Positions 45,531-55,584 are shown, numbered from the stretch's first letter. The stretch is DNA of 64,000 nucleotides from Shewanella sp. CG12_big_fil_rev_8_21_14_0_65_47_15 (GCF_002783505.1 NZ_PFGL01000044.1:96642-160641), one strand, 5' to 3'. Made by a program: numbers and translations. Notes: a model not told the origin generated them from the sequence alone.

Positions 45531-46565
45531 GTGTTACAAGCTCTGTTAGATTCAAAGGATTTTTTAGCCTTGACCCTCGCCAATCCCGAACGCCTCGTCG
45601 ATGAATTCAGCTTTACACTTGGGGAACATACCCGAGTGGAAGTATGGGATACGGGGGTAATTGTTTTTGAGCCTGCCCAAAGCGAAGGTAAAGATATTAT
45701 CCTCTCCTGCGGTGTCCATGGTAATGAAACCGCCCCGATTGAACTCTGTAATACCTTAATCAAACAGCTTCTCCAGCAAAAAATCATCGCTAAACAACGC
45801 ACGCTTTTCCTTATCGGTAACCCTTTAGCCATCAACAATGGTACCCGAATTATCGACGAGAATATGAATCGTCTCTTTAGTGGCGAGCATTCCAATCCAC
45901 CGGGCTTAGCCAATCCTGAGCGAGTGCGGGCAAAAAAGCTTGAAACCTATGTTGACCGCTTTTATACCGCAGCGGCAGAGGGCCGCCATCGCATTCACTA
46001 CGACTTACACACGGCGATGCGCGCCTCAAAGCATGAAAAGTTTGCCATTTATCCCTATCGCCCAGGGCGCGCCTTTAGCGGCGAGCAAATTATGTTTTTA
46101 GCCGCAAGTGGTGTCGATACTGTACTGTTTCACCATGAACCCACCACGACTTTTAGCTATTTCTCCTCGGAGCAGTATGGCGCCGATGCTTTTACCATTG
46201 AGCTTGGCAAGGTCTATCCCATGGGACAAAACGATATGACGCGTTTTATTGCCGCCCAAGAGATGTTTATGCGCTTGATCACGGCTAAGCCATTGGAGTT
46301 GGATGTATTTGATGCCGATAAGGTTAACTTATATCAAGTTTGTCGGGTGATTAACAAACATGTTGATGATTTTGAATTTACCTTCGCCACCGATGTCGAA
46401 AATTTCAGATCATTCCCTCGGGGCTTTGTGCTTGCGCGGGAAGGTGGACAAGAAATCAAAGTCGAACAAGAATTTGAAGCCATAGTATTTCCCAATGCTA
46501 AGGTGCCGATTGGCAATAGAACCGTGATTTGCCTGATCCCTGCAGTCAATCCGAATGTTCGCTAA
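45531..46565 (+). CDS. astE: AstE, succinylglutamate desuccinylase
   Basis: Zinc hydrolase of the last arginine succinyltransferase (AST) step, releasing glutamate and succinate. 344 residues. Zinc ligands in [16 protein letters not shown] (His and Glu) and in YDLHTAMR (His), and the family stretch [18 protein letters not shown]. The start is GTG 45531 with AAGGAG at 45520. The other ast genes are not here, so astE is a detached gene of the pathway. Confidence 0.94.
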   Translation: MLQALLDSKDFLALTLANPERLVDEFSFTLGEHTRVEVWDTGVIVFEPAQSEGKDIILSCGVHGNETAPIELCNTLIKQLLQQKIIAKQRTLFLIGNPLAINNGTRIIDENMNRLFSGEHSNPPGLANPERVRAKKLETYVDRFYTAAAEGRHRIHYDLHTAMRASKHEKFAIYPYRPGRAFSGEQIMFLAASGVDTVLFHHEPTTTFSYFSSEQYGADAFTIELGKVYPMGQNDMTRFIAAQEMFMRLITAKPLELDVFDADKVNLYQVCRVINKHVDDFEFTFATDVENFRSFPRGFVLAREGGQEIKVEQEFEAIVFPNAKVPIGNRTVICLIPAVNPNVR

Positions 46566-46639
46566 GATTGTAAAGCAATATATACATGCAATCCGGGGAT
46601 AACTTGCGGTTCGGACTGTGCCAACGGTTGATAGGTAGT

Positions 46640-46653
46640 TTACGTTAACGTAA
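46640..46653. promoter_or_regulatory. Perfect 14-base palindrome upstream of the bkd operon
   Basis: TTACGTTAACGTAA, flanked by G/TT and TG, 75 bases before bkdA1. Resembles the operator type recalled for LiuR, the MerR-family regulator of branched-chain amino acid catabolism in Shewanella. Confidence 0.6.
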
Positions 46654-46727
46654 TGTTCGTCCGGCATATTCGTATAAATTAGGCGCCGCAACTCTTTTGC
46701 GGCGTAACGAGATAACAAGAGCACAAT

Positions 46728-47906
46728 ATGAGCAAAGCAACACTCAACACTGATACAGTGCACCGTGTCGGCTTCTTGGATAAGGCATCGCTTCACATTC
46801 CTATCCTGAGAATTCTACAGGCCGATGGCACTACCTATGAAACCGCGGTTTTGCCTGTAATAGATGAAGCCTTAGCCACCAAAATTTACGATACCTGTGT
46901 GTTCACTCGGGTGCTCGATGAACGTATGTTAGGTGCCCAACGTCAAGGGCGGATCAGCTTCTACATGACTTGTACGGGTGAAGAGGCGGCGATTGTTGGT
47001 AGTGTTGCAGCACTCGATCAAGAGGATGTTATCCTCGCGCAATATCGCGAACATGCGGCGCTGCGTTACCGCGGCTTTACCACTGAACAGTTTATGAACC
47101 AAATGTTCAGCAATGAGAAAGACCTTGGAAAAGGTCGTCAAATGCCTATCCATTACGGCTCTGCTGCATTGCACTATCAAACCATTTCTTCACCCTTAGC
47201 CACGCAAATCCCACAGGCGACAGGTGTCGGTTACAGCTTGAAGATGCAGGGCAAGCGTAATGTCGCTGTATGTTATTTTGGCGAAGGCGCTGCATCGGAA
47301 GGGGACTTCCATGCGGGTTTAAACATGGCGGCGGTATTAAAATGCCCTGTGATTTTCTTCTGCCGTAACAACGGTTATGCCATTTCAACCCCAACCGAAG
47401 AGCAGTTTGCTGGCAATGGTATCGCCAGTCGCGGTGTGGGTTATGGCATGCATACCATTCGTGTCGATGGCAACGATATGCTTGCCGTTTTGGCCGCGAC
47501 CCAGCAGGCTCGTGCCTATGCGATTGAGCATAATGCGCCAGTACTAATTGAAGCTATGACTTACCGCCTTGGTGCTCATTCATCATCAGACGACCCCTCT
47601 GGCTATCGTTCGAAAGATGAAGAAGCGAAGTGGCAACAACACGATCCGGTGAAACGCTTCAAGCTATGGCTTATCAATAAAGGTTGGCTAGCCGAAGCGG
47701 ATGATGTGAAATTGCATGAGCAATACCGCGAGGAAGTATTAGCTGCGGTAAAAGTGGCAGAAAAAATACCTGTGCCTATGTTGGATGAAATTATTGAAGA
47801 TGTGTACGACAAACCAACGCCTGCACTGAAAAAACAGCTCAGCGAACTTAAAGAACACATCAAAAAATATCCGCAATCCTATCCCAAAAGCGCAGGGAGG
47901 CTATAA
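46728..47906 (+). CDS. bkdA1: BkdA1, branched-chain 2-oxo acid dehydrogenase E1 alpha subunit
   Basis: Thiamine-diphosphate-dependent alpha subunit of the complex oxidising keto acids from Val, Leu and Ile. 392 residues. The TPP motif is YFGEGAASEGDFHAGLNMAAV...CRNNGYAIS near residues 182-220 and the substrate loop is YRLGAHSSSDDPSGYRS. It is followed 3 bases later by the beta subunit. A 40-50 residue N-terminal extension carries the E1 alpha-specific start (VGFLDKASLHIPILRI). Confidence 0.95.
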   Translation: MSKATLNTDTVHRVGFLDKASLHIPILRILQADGTTYETAVLPVIDEALATKIYDTCVFTRVLDERMLGAQRQGRISFYMTCTGEEAAIVGSVAALDQEDVILAQYREHAALRYRGFTTEQFMNQMFSNEKDLGKGRQMPIHYGSAALHYQTISSPLATQIPQATGVGYSLKMQGKRNVAVCYFGEGAASEGDFHAGLNMAAVLKCPVIFFCRNNGYAISTPTEEQFAGNGIASRGVGYGMHTIRVDGNDMLAVLAATQQARAYAIEHNAPVLIEAMTYRLGAHSSSDDPSGYRSKDEEAKWQQHDPVKRFKLWLINKGWLAEADDVKLHEQYREEVLAAVKVAEKIPVPMLDEIIEDVYDKPTPALKKQLSELKEHIKKYPQSYPKSAGRL

Positions 47907-47909
47907 GCC

Positions 47910-48887
47910 GTGGCTGAAATGAATATGTTACAGGCCGTTAACGAGGCCTTATCTATCGCCATGCAAGCCGATGAGCGCATGGTAGTGTTTGGCGAAGACG
48001 TGGGCCATTTTGGCGGAGTATTTCGCGCCACTTCAGGGCTTCAAGAAAAATTTGGCCGCTCCCGCTGTTTTAACACCCCGCTGACAGAGCAAGGTATTGC
48101 GGGTTTTGCTAACGGTTTAGCCTCCAATGGCATGACCGCCGTTGCTGAAATTCAATTCGCCGATTATATCTTCCCGGCGTTTGATCAAATCGTCAACGAA
48201 GCTGCCAAGTTCCGTTACCGCAGTGGTAATGAGTTCAATGTGGGCAGTTTAGTGTTCCGTACGCCCTATGGCGGTGGTATCGCGGGCGGCCATTATCATT
48301 CACAATCGCCCGAAGCCTATTTTACCCAGACACCGGGATTAAAAGTGGTGGTGCCACGTAATCCCGAGCAGGCCAAAGGTTTGTTATTAGCCTCGATCCG
48401 CGATAAAAACCCTGTGGTATTTTTTGAACCTAAGCGTTTGTACCGTGCATCCGTGGGTGAAGTGCCTGCGGGGGACTATGAAATCGAACTGGGCAAGGCC
48501 GAAGTCGTTCGTGAAGGTAAAGACATTACCCTAGTGGCGTGGGGCGCGCAGATGGAAATCCTTGAAAAAGCGGCGGATATGGCGGCTAAAGAGGGGATTT
48601 CCTGTGAGGTTATCGATCTTCGCACCTTAGCGCCTTGGGATGTAGACACTATCGCCGATTCCGTTAAAAAGACCGGGCGATTGCTTATCAACCACGAAGC
48701 GCCGCTAACGGGTGGCTTTGCGGGGGAAATTGCGGCAACGATTCAACAGGAGTGTTTCTTATATCTTGAATCGCCCATTAGCCGAGTGTGTGGTTTAGAT
48801 ACACCGTATCCACTCGTCCATGAAAAAGAATATATGCCCGATGCGCTTAAGACCTTTGAAGCCATCAAAGCATCAGTGACCTTCTAG
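47910..48887 (+). CDS. bkdA2: BkdA2, branched-chain 2-oxo acid dehydrogenase E1 beta subunit
   Basis: 325 residues, transketolase C-terminal-like beta subunit. [48 protein letters not shown], the [18 protein letters not shown] loop and [16 protein letters not shown] with [15 protein letters not shown] are all E1-beta marks. The start is GTG 47910 with GGGAGG upstream. Middle gene of the three-gene operon; the shared E3 dihydrolipoyl dehydrogenase gene is not in the window. Confidence 0.95.
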   Translation: MAEMNMLQAVNEALSIAMQADERMVVFGEDVGHFGGVFRATSGLQEKFGRSRCFNTPLTEQGIAGFANGLASNGMTAVAEIQFADYIFPAFDQIVNEAAKFRYRSGNEFNVGSLVFRTPYGGGIAGGHYHSQSPEAYFTQTPGLKVVVPRNPEQAKGLLLASIRDKNPVVFFEPKRLYRASVGEVPAGDYEIELGKAEVVREGKDITLVAWGAQMEILEKAADMAAKEGISCEVIDLRTLAPWDVDTIADSVKKTGRLLINHEAPLTGGFAGEIAATIQQECFLYLESPISRVCGLDTPYPLVHEKEYMPDALKTFEAIKASVTF

Positions 48888-48896
48888 GAGTCCGGT

Positions 48897-50462
48897 ATGA
48901 TTAAAGATTTTATTTTGCCGGACATTGGTGAAGGCGTTATTGAATGTGAACTCGTGGAGTGGTTGGTTAAAGAAGGCGACACAGTCGTTGAAGACCAACC
49001 CATAGCCGACGTGATGACGGACAAAGCACTAGTGCAAATTCCAGCGCCCTTCGCCGGCGTGGTGACTAAGTTGTATTATGCAAAGGGTGAAATTGCTAAG
49101 GTGCATGCGCCGCTCTATGCCGTGAAAATCGAAGGCGCTGAAGCCACTCCAGCACCACTTGAGGCGGCACCAACGCCTGCTGCGACGGTTCAGACCCCGG
49201 CGAGTTCATCTAGTATCGAAGAATTCCTACTGCCCGATATTGGTGAAGGCATTGTGGAATGTGAGCTGGTTGAATGGTTAGTGCAGGAAGGCGATACCGT
49301 GGTTGAGGATCAACCCATTGCCGATGTGATGACAGATAAAGCCCTAGTGCAAATTCCAGCCATTAAAGCGGGGAAAATTGCCAAGCTGCATTATCGTAAG
49401 GGGCAGCTCGCCAAAGTGCATGCGCCTTTATATGCCATTGAAGTTGAGCAGGCGGCATCTGTTGGCACAACTGCAAATACTGTGGCTGGGGCGCATGCGG
49501 CACCAGCCCCGCAGGTTGTGAGTGCCGAACCCGCCCGTCAAGGTAAAGCCTTAGCGAGCCCTGCGGTTCGCCGTATGGCGCGGGCATTAGATATCGATTT
49601 AAGCCAAGTACCTGGCAGTGGCAAGCATGGCCGAGTCTATAAAGAAGATATCACTCGTTACCAAACACGGGGCGCCGATAACCCAATTTCTGCCACGGTT
49701 CAATGCCAAGCAACTTCCCATACCCAAGTGGAATCGCGTTTAGCGGCACCTCAGAAGGCGGATATTGTAGAGCCTATTCGCGGCGTAAAAGCCGTGATGG
49801 CACGCATGATGATGGAATCGGTATCGAGCATTCCACACTTTACCTATTGCGAAGAGTTTGATTTAACAGACTTAGTGGCTCTGCGTGAAAGCATGAAGGT
49901 TAAGCATTCGTCCGATGAAGTGAAGCTGACCATGATGCCTTTCTTTATGAAGGCCATGTCGCTGGCATTAACTCAATTCCCGGTGATGAATAGCCAAGTG
50001 AATGCCGATTGCACTGAGCTGACCTATAAGGCGCGTCACAATATCGGCATGGCGGTGGATTCTAAAGTGGGTTTATTAGTGCCCAACATCAAAGATGTGC
50101 AGGATAAAAGCATCTTAGAAGTGGCGGCAGAAATCACCCGTCTGACCCAAGCTGCCCGCAGTGGCCGCGTGGCGCCAGCGGATCTGAAAGACGGCACGAT
50201 ATCCATCTCTAACATTGGCGCCTTAGGTGGCACAGTGGCGACGCCTATTATCAACAAACCTGAAGTGGCGATTGTGGCCTTAGGTAAGTTGCAAACCCTG
50301 CCGCGCTTTAATGCGAAAGGGGAAGTCGAAGCCCGCCAAATTATGCAAGTGAGCTGGTCTGGCGACCACAGAGTGATCGATGGCGGTACCATTGCTCGCT
50401 TCTGTAATCTGTGGAAACAGTATCTTGAGCAGCCACAAGAGATGCTATTAGCGATGCGCTAA
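48897..50462 (+). CDS. bkdB: BkdB, branched-chain 2-oxo acid dehydrogenase E2 (two lipoyl domains)
   Basis: Dihydrolipoyl acyltransferase core, 521 residues. It has two lipoyl domains with lipoylated lysines at about 43 and 148 in identical DVMTDKALVQIPA motifs, an Ala/Pro/Thr linker (about 80-107 and 184-215), an E1/E3-binding domain (LASPAVRRMARALDIDL near 218), and a catalytic domain ending in DHRVIDGG with the catalytic His. Many bacterial BCKDH E2s have only one lipoyl domain, so the duplication is of note. ATG 48897 follows TAGGAG. Confidence 0.95.
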   Translation: MIKDFILPDIGEGVIECELVEWLVKEGDTVVEDQPIADVMTDKALVQIPAPFAGVVTKLYYAKGEIAKVHAPLYAVKIEGAEATPAPLEAAPTPAATVQTPASSSSIEEFLLPDIGEGIVECELVEWLVQEGDTVVEDQPIADVMTDKALVQIPAIKAGKIAKLHYRKGQLAKVHAPLYAIEVEQAASVGTTANTVAGAHAAPAPQVVSAEPARQGKALASPAVRRMARALDIDLSQVPGSGKHGRVYKEDITRYQTRGADNPISATVQCQATSHTQVESRLAAPQKADIVEPIRGVKAVMARMMMESVSSIPHFTYCEEFDLTDLVALRESMKVKHSSDEVKLTMMPFFMKAMSLALTQFPVMNSQVNADCTELTYKARHNIGMAVDSKVGLLVPNIKDVQDKSILEVAAEITRLTQAARSGRVAPADLKDGTISISNIGALGGTVATPIINKPEVAIVALGKLQTLPRFNAKGEVEARQIMQVSWSGDHRVIDGGTIARFCNLWKQYLEQPQEMLLAMR

Positions 50463-50486
50463 GCCTTTAGCACGTGGATTTGACAG

Positions 50487-50515
50487 TAAAAGGACGCTTT
50501 AGGGCGTCCTTTTAC
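50487..50515 (+). terminator. Terminator after bkdB
   Basis: AAAAGGACGC and GCGTCCTTTT arms around TTTAGG, then T-rich sequence. Confidence 0.88.
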
Positions 50516-50596
50516 TTTGCTTTGCACAAATATGGGTTAATCTTTTGATCCCGATTACGTATAATTCCCGAACGTTGTTATCCTGATGGATGTGTT

Positions 50597-51679
50597 ATGA
50601 GTCAGTTAGCCCAAAGCCCATTTGCTCCAACCATAGAAACCATTGATTACCCGTTTCCGCCTAAGCCTGTGCCTCTGTCCGATGCGCAAAAGGCCGAGTA
50701 TAAGGCCCGTATTAAACAGCTGCTCATTGAAAAAGATGCCGTGCTGGTTGCCCACTATTATACCGATCCTGAAATTCAAGCCCTTGCCGAAGAAACCGGC
50801 GGCTGCGTTTCAGATTCCTTAGAAATGGCACGCTTTGGCCGCGATCATCCCGCAAAAACCTTAATCGTTGCTGGGGTCAAGTTTATGGGCGAAACTGCGA
50901 AGATTTTAAGCCCAGAAAAAACCATTTTAATGCCGACCTTAGAAGCCACTTGCTCATTAGACTTAGGCTGTCCAATCGATAAGTTCAGTGCTTTTTGCGA
51001 TGCACATCCCGATCATACTGTGGTGGTTTACGCTAACACTTCGGCTGCGGTTAAAGCCCGCGCCGATTGGGTGGTAACCTCAAGCATTGCCCTTGAAATC
51101 GTTGAGCATTTAGACAGCGAAGGGAAAAAGATCATTTGGGGGCCAGACCGTCACCTAGGCAGTTATATTGCCAAACAGACGGGCGCCGACATGTTGATGT
51201 GGCAGGGCGATTGTATCGTTCACGACGAGTTTAAGGCTAATGCATTACGAGACTTAAAGAGCGTTTACCCAGACGCCGCTATTTTAGTGCACCCTGAATC
51301 ACCCGCCAGTGTAGTGGCGATGGCCGATGCTGTGGGGTCTACCAGTCAGCTGATCAAAGCCGCGCAGACTATGCCGAATGAGCGTTTTATCGTGGCAACC
51401 GATCGCGGTATTTTCTATAAAATGCAGCAGGCGGCGCCGGGTAAAACCTTAATCGAAGCGCCAACGGGCGGTAACGGTGCAACCTGTAAGAGCTGCGCCC
51501 ACTGTCCTTGGATGGCGATGAACGGTTTGCAGGCAATTGAAGCATCACTTAGCGATAATGATAAAACTATCCATGAGATCTTTGTGGATGAGGACTTAAG
51601 AGTAAAAGCGCTTATTCCGCTGACGCGTATGCTGGATTTCGCAAAAACACTGAATATGAAAGTGAAGGGGAATGCCTAA
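50597..51679 (+). CDS. nadA: NadA, quinolinate synthase
   Basis: Iron-sulfur enzyme condensing iminoaspartate and dihydroxyacetone phosphate to quinolinate, first committed NAD precursor. 360 residues. [21 protein letters not shown] at the N-terminus, [17 protein letters not shown], the three cluster cysteines spread as in [24 protein letters not shown] and [19 protein letters not shown] 50597 follows a GATGGATG stretch with GGA. Independent transcription unit. Confidence 0.97.
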   Translation: MSQLAQSPFAPTIETIDYPFPPKPVPLSDAQKAEYKARIKQLLIEKDAVLVAHYYTDPEIQALAEETGGCVSDSLEMARFGRDHPAKTLIVAGVKFMGETAKILSPEKTILMPTLEATCSLDLGCPIDKFSAFCDAHPDHTVVVYANTSAAVKARADWVVTSSIALEIVEHLDSEGKKIIWGPDRHLGSYIAKQTGADMLMWQGDCIVHDEFKANALRDLKSVYPDAAILVHPESPASVVAMADAVGSTSQLIKAAQTMPNERFIVATDRGIFYKMQQAAPGKTLIEAPTGGNGATCKSCAHCPWMAMNGLQAIEASLSDNDKTIHEIFVDEDLRVKALIPLTRMLDFAKTLNMKVKGNA

Positions 51680-51706
51680 GTATCGCTAAGTCCGTTCCTT
51701 AGCTGT

Positions 51707-51740
51707 TTAAAAATCCCCGCTCTAGAGTGGGGATTTTTTA
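51707..51740 (+). terminator. Terminator after nadA
   Basis: AAAAATCCCCGCTC and GAGTGGGGATTTTTT arms, loop TAGA-like, T run. Confidence 0.9.
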
Positions 51741-51763
51741 TAACTGCCGTTTTACCGAATGCA

Positions 51764-51792
51764 ATAAAAAGCCCCGCAAATGCGAGGCTTAA
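51764..51792 (-). terminator. Terminator after gapA
   Basis: Minus strand AAGCCTCGCATTTGCGGGGC followed by TTTTTA. Arms GCCTCGC/GCGGGGC with a G-T pair. 43 bases after the gapA stop. Confidence 0.85.
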
Positions 51793-51835
51793 TTGAGTAA
51801 CGCGGTATCTAGAGACTAGATTGCTTTACGCTGAC

Positions 51836-52846
51836 TTATTTGGCGTTCATCAGGGCAACCGCGTTATCTAACATACGGTTACTGAATCCCCACTCGTTAT
51901 CATACCAAGACATCACTTTCACTAAACGGCCGTTCACACGGGTTTGAGTAGCATCAAAGTTTGAAGAGAACGCATTGTGGTTAAAGTCGATAGACACCAA
52001 TGGCTCTTTATTTACCGCTAATACTTCGCTGAGTGGCGCAACGCTGGCAGCACGTTCGATAATGGCATTCACTTCTTCAACCGTAGTATCACGGGCAGCG
52101 ATGAATGATAAATCCACTAAAGACACGTTAACCGTTGGTACACGTACCGCTAAACCGTCGAATTTACCTTGTAATTCAGGTACAACCAAACCTACGGCCG
52201 CTGCTGCGCCCGTTTTAGTTGGGATCATCGATAGCGCCGCAGCACGGGCACGGCGTAAATCTGTGTGGTACACGTCTGATAAACGTTGATCGTTGGTATA
52301 AGCGTGAATGGTGGTCATCAGGCCTGATTCAATACCAATCTCGTCATTTAACGGCTTAGCAAAAGGCGCTAAACAGTTAGTGGTACATGACGCATTTGAA
52401 ATCACAGTCATATCTGACGTCAGCACGTTGTTGTTCACGCCGTAAACTACGGTTGCATCAACATTTTTACCTGGAGCAGAGATAATCACTTTCTTCGCGC
52501 CCGCGGTTAAATGCGGTTGCACTGTTTCTTTAGAGGTGAAGATACCTGTACATTCGAACACCACATCAACTTGCAGCTCGCCCCATGGCAATTTTGCAGG
52601 ATCACGTTCTTGGAAGGTCAGGATCTTATCACCATTGACATAAATGGCTTCGGCATCATGGTCCACTTTCGCATTGAAACGACCGTGAACAGAATCGTAT
52701 TTTGTCAGGTGGGCGTTGATGGAAGCGTCACCTAAATCATTAATAGCGACAATCTTAATTGGATACGCTTTTTCGCTTTCATATAAGGCGCGTAATACGT
52801 TTCTACCGATACGGCCATAGCCATTTATTGCTACACGGATAGTCAT
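51836..52846 (-). CDS. gapA: GapA, glyceraldehyde-3-phosphate dehydrogenase
   Basis: 336 residues, type I phosphorylating GAPDH. Rossmann motif [15 protein letters not shown] at the start, catalytic Cys in [13 protein letters not shown] near residue 157, and [12 protein letters not shown] near the C-terminus. Acts on the triose phosphate made by Eda and glycolysis. A HexR-type palindrome overlaps its -10, so repression by HexR in the absence of KDPG fits. Confidence 0.97.
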   Translation of the reverse strand: MTIRVAINGYGRIGRNVLRALYESEKAYPIKIVAINDLGDASINAHLTKYDSVHGRFNAKVDHDAEAIYVNGDKILTFQERDPAKLPWGELQVDVVFECTGIFTSKETVQPHLTAGAKKVIISAPGKNVDATVVYGVNNNVLTSDMTVISNASCTTNCLAPFAKPLNDEIGIESGLMTTIHAYTNDQRLSDVYHTDLRRARAAALSMIPTKTGAAAAVGLVVPELQGKFDGLAVRVPTVNVSLVDLSFIAARDTTVEEVNAIIERAASVAPLSEVLAVNKEPLVSIDFNHNAFSSNFDATQTRVNGRLVKVMSWYDNEWGFSNRMLDNAVALMNAK

Positions 52847-52878
52847 CTCATATCCCTCTGGTGATTATAAAATTCAAC

Positions 52879-52914
52879 TGGTAGTAAAATTACCAAACTG
52901 ACAGCTATCGTCAA
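52879..52914 (-). promoter_or_regulatory. gapA promoter with overlapping HexR-like operator
   Basis: Minus strand -35 TTGACG (52914-52909), 16-base spacer, -10 TAATTT (52892-52887). The palindrome TGGTAGTAAAATTACCA (52879-52895) covers the -10, containing GTAGTAAAATTAC. This position is ideal for direct repression. Confidence 0.68.
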
Positions 52915-53047
52915 GTTAAATCGGCATTTTACCGCGGTTCTGATTAACAAATTAGGTATTTTTTTTACATTGGTCGCGAAACCATCATTTTTCACGCGTA
53001 AATTGAGTAAAAAATTACAAGATGGCAAACATTTTGCCATAGGTTGT

Positions 53048-53959
53048 TTAGTCTGTTTTCTCGTCAGGCGCAGTAGGTAATGCCTCGCTCGTTGTCGGCG
53101 CTTGGGCAACTGCGTGGGGATCAAGCCATTGTCTTACTGGGTTCTTTGAAAAAGTGCCATCTTTAAGCGCATCGATAAGGGCTTGAGCCTTTAAATCAAG
53201 TTCAGTCGCCAGCGTTTTATTGCCATTGATCAAGGCTAGCATCTTATCCTCAGAATACTTCTGCTGCGTAAGTAGTAAATTTGCCTTGGTCAGCATATAG
53301 GTTTTTTCGAGTTCCTGGGTTTGACGATAGGTTGAAGCGAGCCCAAGCAACCAGTTGACGTCGAAATTATCGTATTGGATCTCTGCAAACACCTTAAGGT
53401 AGAGTTGTTGCGCTTTAGTGGCATGCCGATTGCTGTAGTAAGTTGCGACTTGGGCGAGTAGGAAAGGGTCAGTCACTTCGCCCGCGTCTTCATGTGCTAA
53501 CAGTCGATTTAACGCTGCGGTATCGCCAAAGCGCGTCCATTGATAATAGGACATAAAGGGGTCTTGTCGCTCACGGGTTTGCTCTTGTAGCAAGCTTAAA
53601 TTCTGGGTACTGAGCCTAAATGCCCTTGCTCTGTCGGCGGTGCGATTGGTGTGGATGATATGTTGTACCCCTGAGGCCAATTCGATACAGCGACTATAGT
53701 CCTCAAGATAGGTGAGTTGCAGATAAAGCTGCTTTCCCGTGGGATTGAGATTGTCTTTTAAATCGAAGCGGTTTTGAATGAGCCTCGTTTTCTCTGTCAT
53801 ACACCAGCCATCTTTATGCAGATCGGCACAAATTTCAGGATTATTTTTACAAATCGTTGTGATATTTCGACCATTATCACAACCTAAAAGACTGAAAAAG
53901 CTTATCCCGAGCATAAATGATGTAATTATTACTAGATTTTGTCTCAAAATACTCTCCAA
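53048..53959 (-). CDS. DUF2989 family lipoprotein
   Basis: 303 residues. An N-terminal hydrophobic signal ending in SLLGC (lipobox) at about residue 27 predicts a lipoprotein. The rest is helical with several TPR-like stretches (QLYLKVFAEIQYDNFDVNWLL, LEKTYMLTKANLLL) and CKNNPEICADLHKDGWC near the N-terminus, which fits the DUF2989 family; no function is known. The C-terminus is a short acidic, proline-containing tail. It lies between gapA and gapB. The open frame 52843-53124 does not represent a gene. Confidence 0.75.
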   Translation of the reverse strand: MESILRQNLVIITSFMLGISFFSLLGCDNGRNITTICKNNPEICADLHKDGWCMTEKTRLIQNRFDLKDNLNPTGKQLYLQLTYLEDYSRCIELASGVQHIIHTNRTADRARAFRLSTQNLSLLQEQTRERQDPFMSYYQWTRFGDTAALNRLLAHEDAGEVTDPFLLAQVATYYSNRHATKAQQLYLKVFAEIQYDNFDVNWLLGLASTYRQTQELEKTYMLTKANLLLTQQKYSEDKMLALINGNKTLATELDLKAQALIDALKDGTFSKNPVRQWLDPHAVAQAPTTSEALPTAPDEKTD

Positions 53960-53970
53960 ACGATATTTTT

Positions 53971-53985
53971 TATAATAAAATTACA
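53971..53985. promoter_or_regulatory. HexR-like site between DUF2989 gene and gapB
   Basis: TATAATAAAATTACA differs in one base from TGTAATAAAATTACA. It lies 12 bases before the DUF2989 ATG (minus) and about 165 bases before gapB. Confidence 0.5.
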
Positions 53986-54053
53986 GATTTACGGAAAATA
54001 TCTTACTGGCAAGAAAGCACGCTTTTCATTACAATGGCGCCGACCAAAACAAG

Positions 54054-54068
54054 GGTTTCCCTGAAACC
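54054..54068. promoter_or_regulatory. Dyad upstream of gapB
   Basis: GGTTTCCCTGAAACC, with perfect 6-base arms around CCT, followed within 3 bases by TATAAG, a possible -10. An operator is plausible; the factor is not identified. Confidence 0.4.
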
Positions 54069-54150
54069 TGTATAAGATTATTGGTCTTTTCGTCATGTTA
54101 CTCAAACCTTTCAGTACATTTTATTGAAAAGTGAGATAAAGGATCTGTAA

Positions 54151-55584
54151 ATGAGCGCTGATAAACACCTACAAAGTTGGCAAGAACGTTTTGAAATGGC
54201 AGAGGCTATGCAGCCTTTGCTTGGCAAGTTATACCGTAACCAGGGCGTTGAAGTCGTGGTTTATGGTAAGCCGTTACTCAATGCTTCTACTATTGAAATC
54301 ATTAAAGCGCATCGTTTAGTTCGTCGCCATGTGGGCGAAAAATTACGTTTACGCGAGAGTTTCCCCTTCGTTCAAGCATTAAGCAAACTCGCCGTTAAAC
54401 AATGCAAAGTGGATATAGGTAAGCTTGCCGTCAATTATTGGCGCGACCATGCCGATGCCAGCGAAATCGAAAGTTATATGGCAAAGGCCTTAGTTGATGC
54501 CATAGATCATGCCGATGATATTGCACCGCGCGATGTGGTTCTTTATGGTTTTGGCCGTATCGGTCGTTTGTTAGCGCGTTTACTGATTGAGCGCACGGGC
54601 CGCAGCAATAAGTTAAGATTACGCGCTATCGTCTTACGTGGTGGTAAGAAAGGCGATTTAGAAAAACGCGCCAGTTTATTACGCCGTGACTCAGTCCATG
54701 GTCCATTCAATGGCTCGGTAGAAGTTGACGAAGAAAACAACGCCATCATAGCCAACGGTACTTATATCCAAGTGATTTATGCTAATTCACCCGATGAAGT
54801 GGATTACACTAAATATGGTATTAACGATGCTTTAGTGGTTGATAATACAGGTATTTGGAAGGATGAAGCGGGTCTTGGTTTGCACCTTAAGAGCCCTGGT
54901 GCTAGCAAAGTATTGCTGACAGCTCCAGCCAAAGGCGCAATCAAGAACATCGTTTACGGTGTGAACGAAGGTGATATCACGCCTGAAGACATTATCGTTT
55001 CTGCGGCAAGTTGCACCACCAACGCTATTACGCCAGTACTGAAAGCCGTGAATGATAAGTATGGTATCGAGAATGGTCATGTTGAAACCATTCACTCTTA
55101 CACCAACGATCAAAACTTGATTGATAACTACCACAGTGCCGATCGTCGTGGCCGCAGTGCACCATTGAACATGGTGATCACTGAAACGGGTGCAGCGAAA
55201 GCCGTTGCTAAAGCGTTACCTGTGTTAGCAGGCAAGTTAACTGGTAATGCGATTCGTGTACCAACACCCAACGTCTCTATGGCCATTATCAGCATGAATC
55301 TGAATGCTGAAACCAATAAAGATGAACTGAACGAGTACCTTAAAGATATCGCACTACAATCACCGCTACAAAATCAAATCGATTACACCGATTCAACTGA
55401 AATTGTATCGAGCGATTTAGTGGGTTCTCGCTACGCGGGCGTAGTTGACTCGCAAGCGACAATTGCTGAAGGTAAACGTGCAATTCTGTACGTATGGTAT
55501 GACAACGAGTTTGGCTACAGTTGCCAAGTGGTTGGCGTGATGCAAACCATGTTAGGCTTAACGACGCTATCGCTGCCTGCGTAA
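54151..55584 (+). CDS. gapB: GapB-type long glyceraldehyde-3-phosphate dehydrogenase
   Basis: 477 residues, about 140 longer than GapA. The extra N-terminal region (1-128, helical, with YRNQGVEVVVYGKPLLNAST) precedes a full GAPDH domain: Rossmann motif LYGFGRIGRLLARLL near 131, catalytic Cys in SAASCTTNAITPV near 290 and WYDNEFGYSCQVV at the C-terminus. This long-form GAPDH is a separate subfamily from GapA, found with it in Shewanella and Vibrio; a gluconeogenic or anabolic role is likely but inferred. It is divergent from the DUF2989 gene and has a HexR-like site upstream. Confidence 0.93.
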   Translation: MSADKHLQSWQERFEMAEAMQPLLGKLYRNQGVEVVVYGKPLLNASTIEIIKAHRLVRRHVGEKLRLRESFPFVQALSKLAVKQCKVDIGKLAVNYWRDHADASEIESYMAKALVDAIDHADDIAPRDVVLYGFGRIGRLLARLLIERTGRSNKLRLRAIVLRGGKKGDLEKRASLLRRDSVHGPFNGSVEVDEENNAIIANGTYIQVIYANSPDEVDYTKYGINDALVVDNTGIWKDEAGLGLHLKSPGASKVLLTAPAKGAIKNIVYGVNEGDITPEDIIVSAASCTTNAITPVLKAVNDKYGIENGHVETIHSYTNDQNLIDNYHSADRRGRSAPLNMVITETGAAKAVAKALPVLAGKLTGNAIRVPTPNVSMAIISMNLNAETNKDELNEYLKDIALQSPLQNQIDYTDSTEIVSSDLVGSRYAGVVDSQATIAEGKRAILYVWYDNEFGYSCQVVGVMQTMLGLTTLSLPA

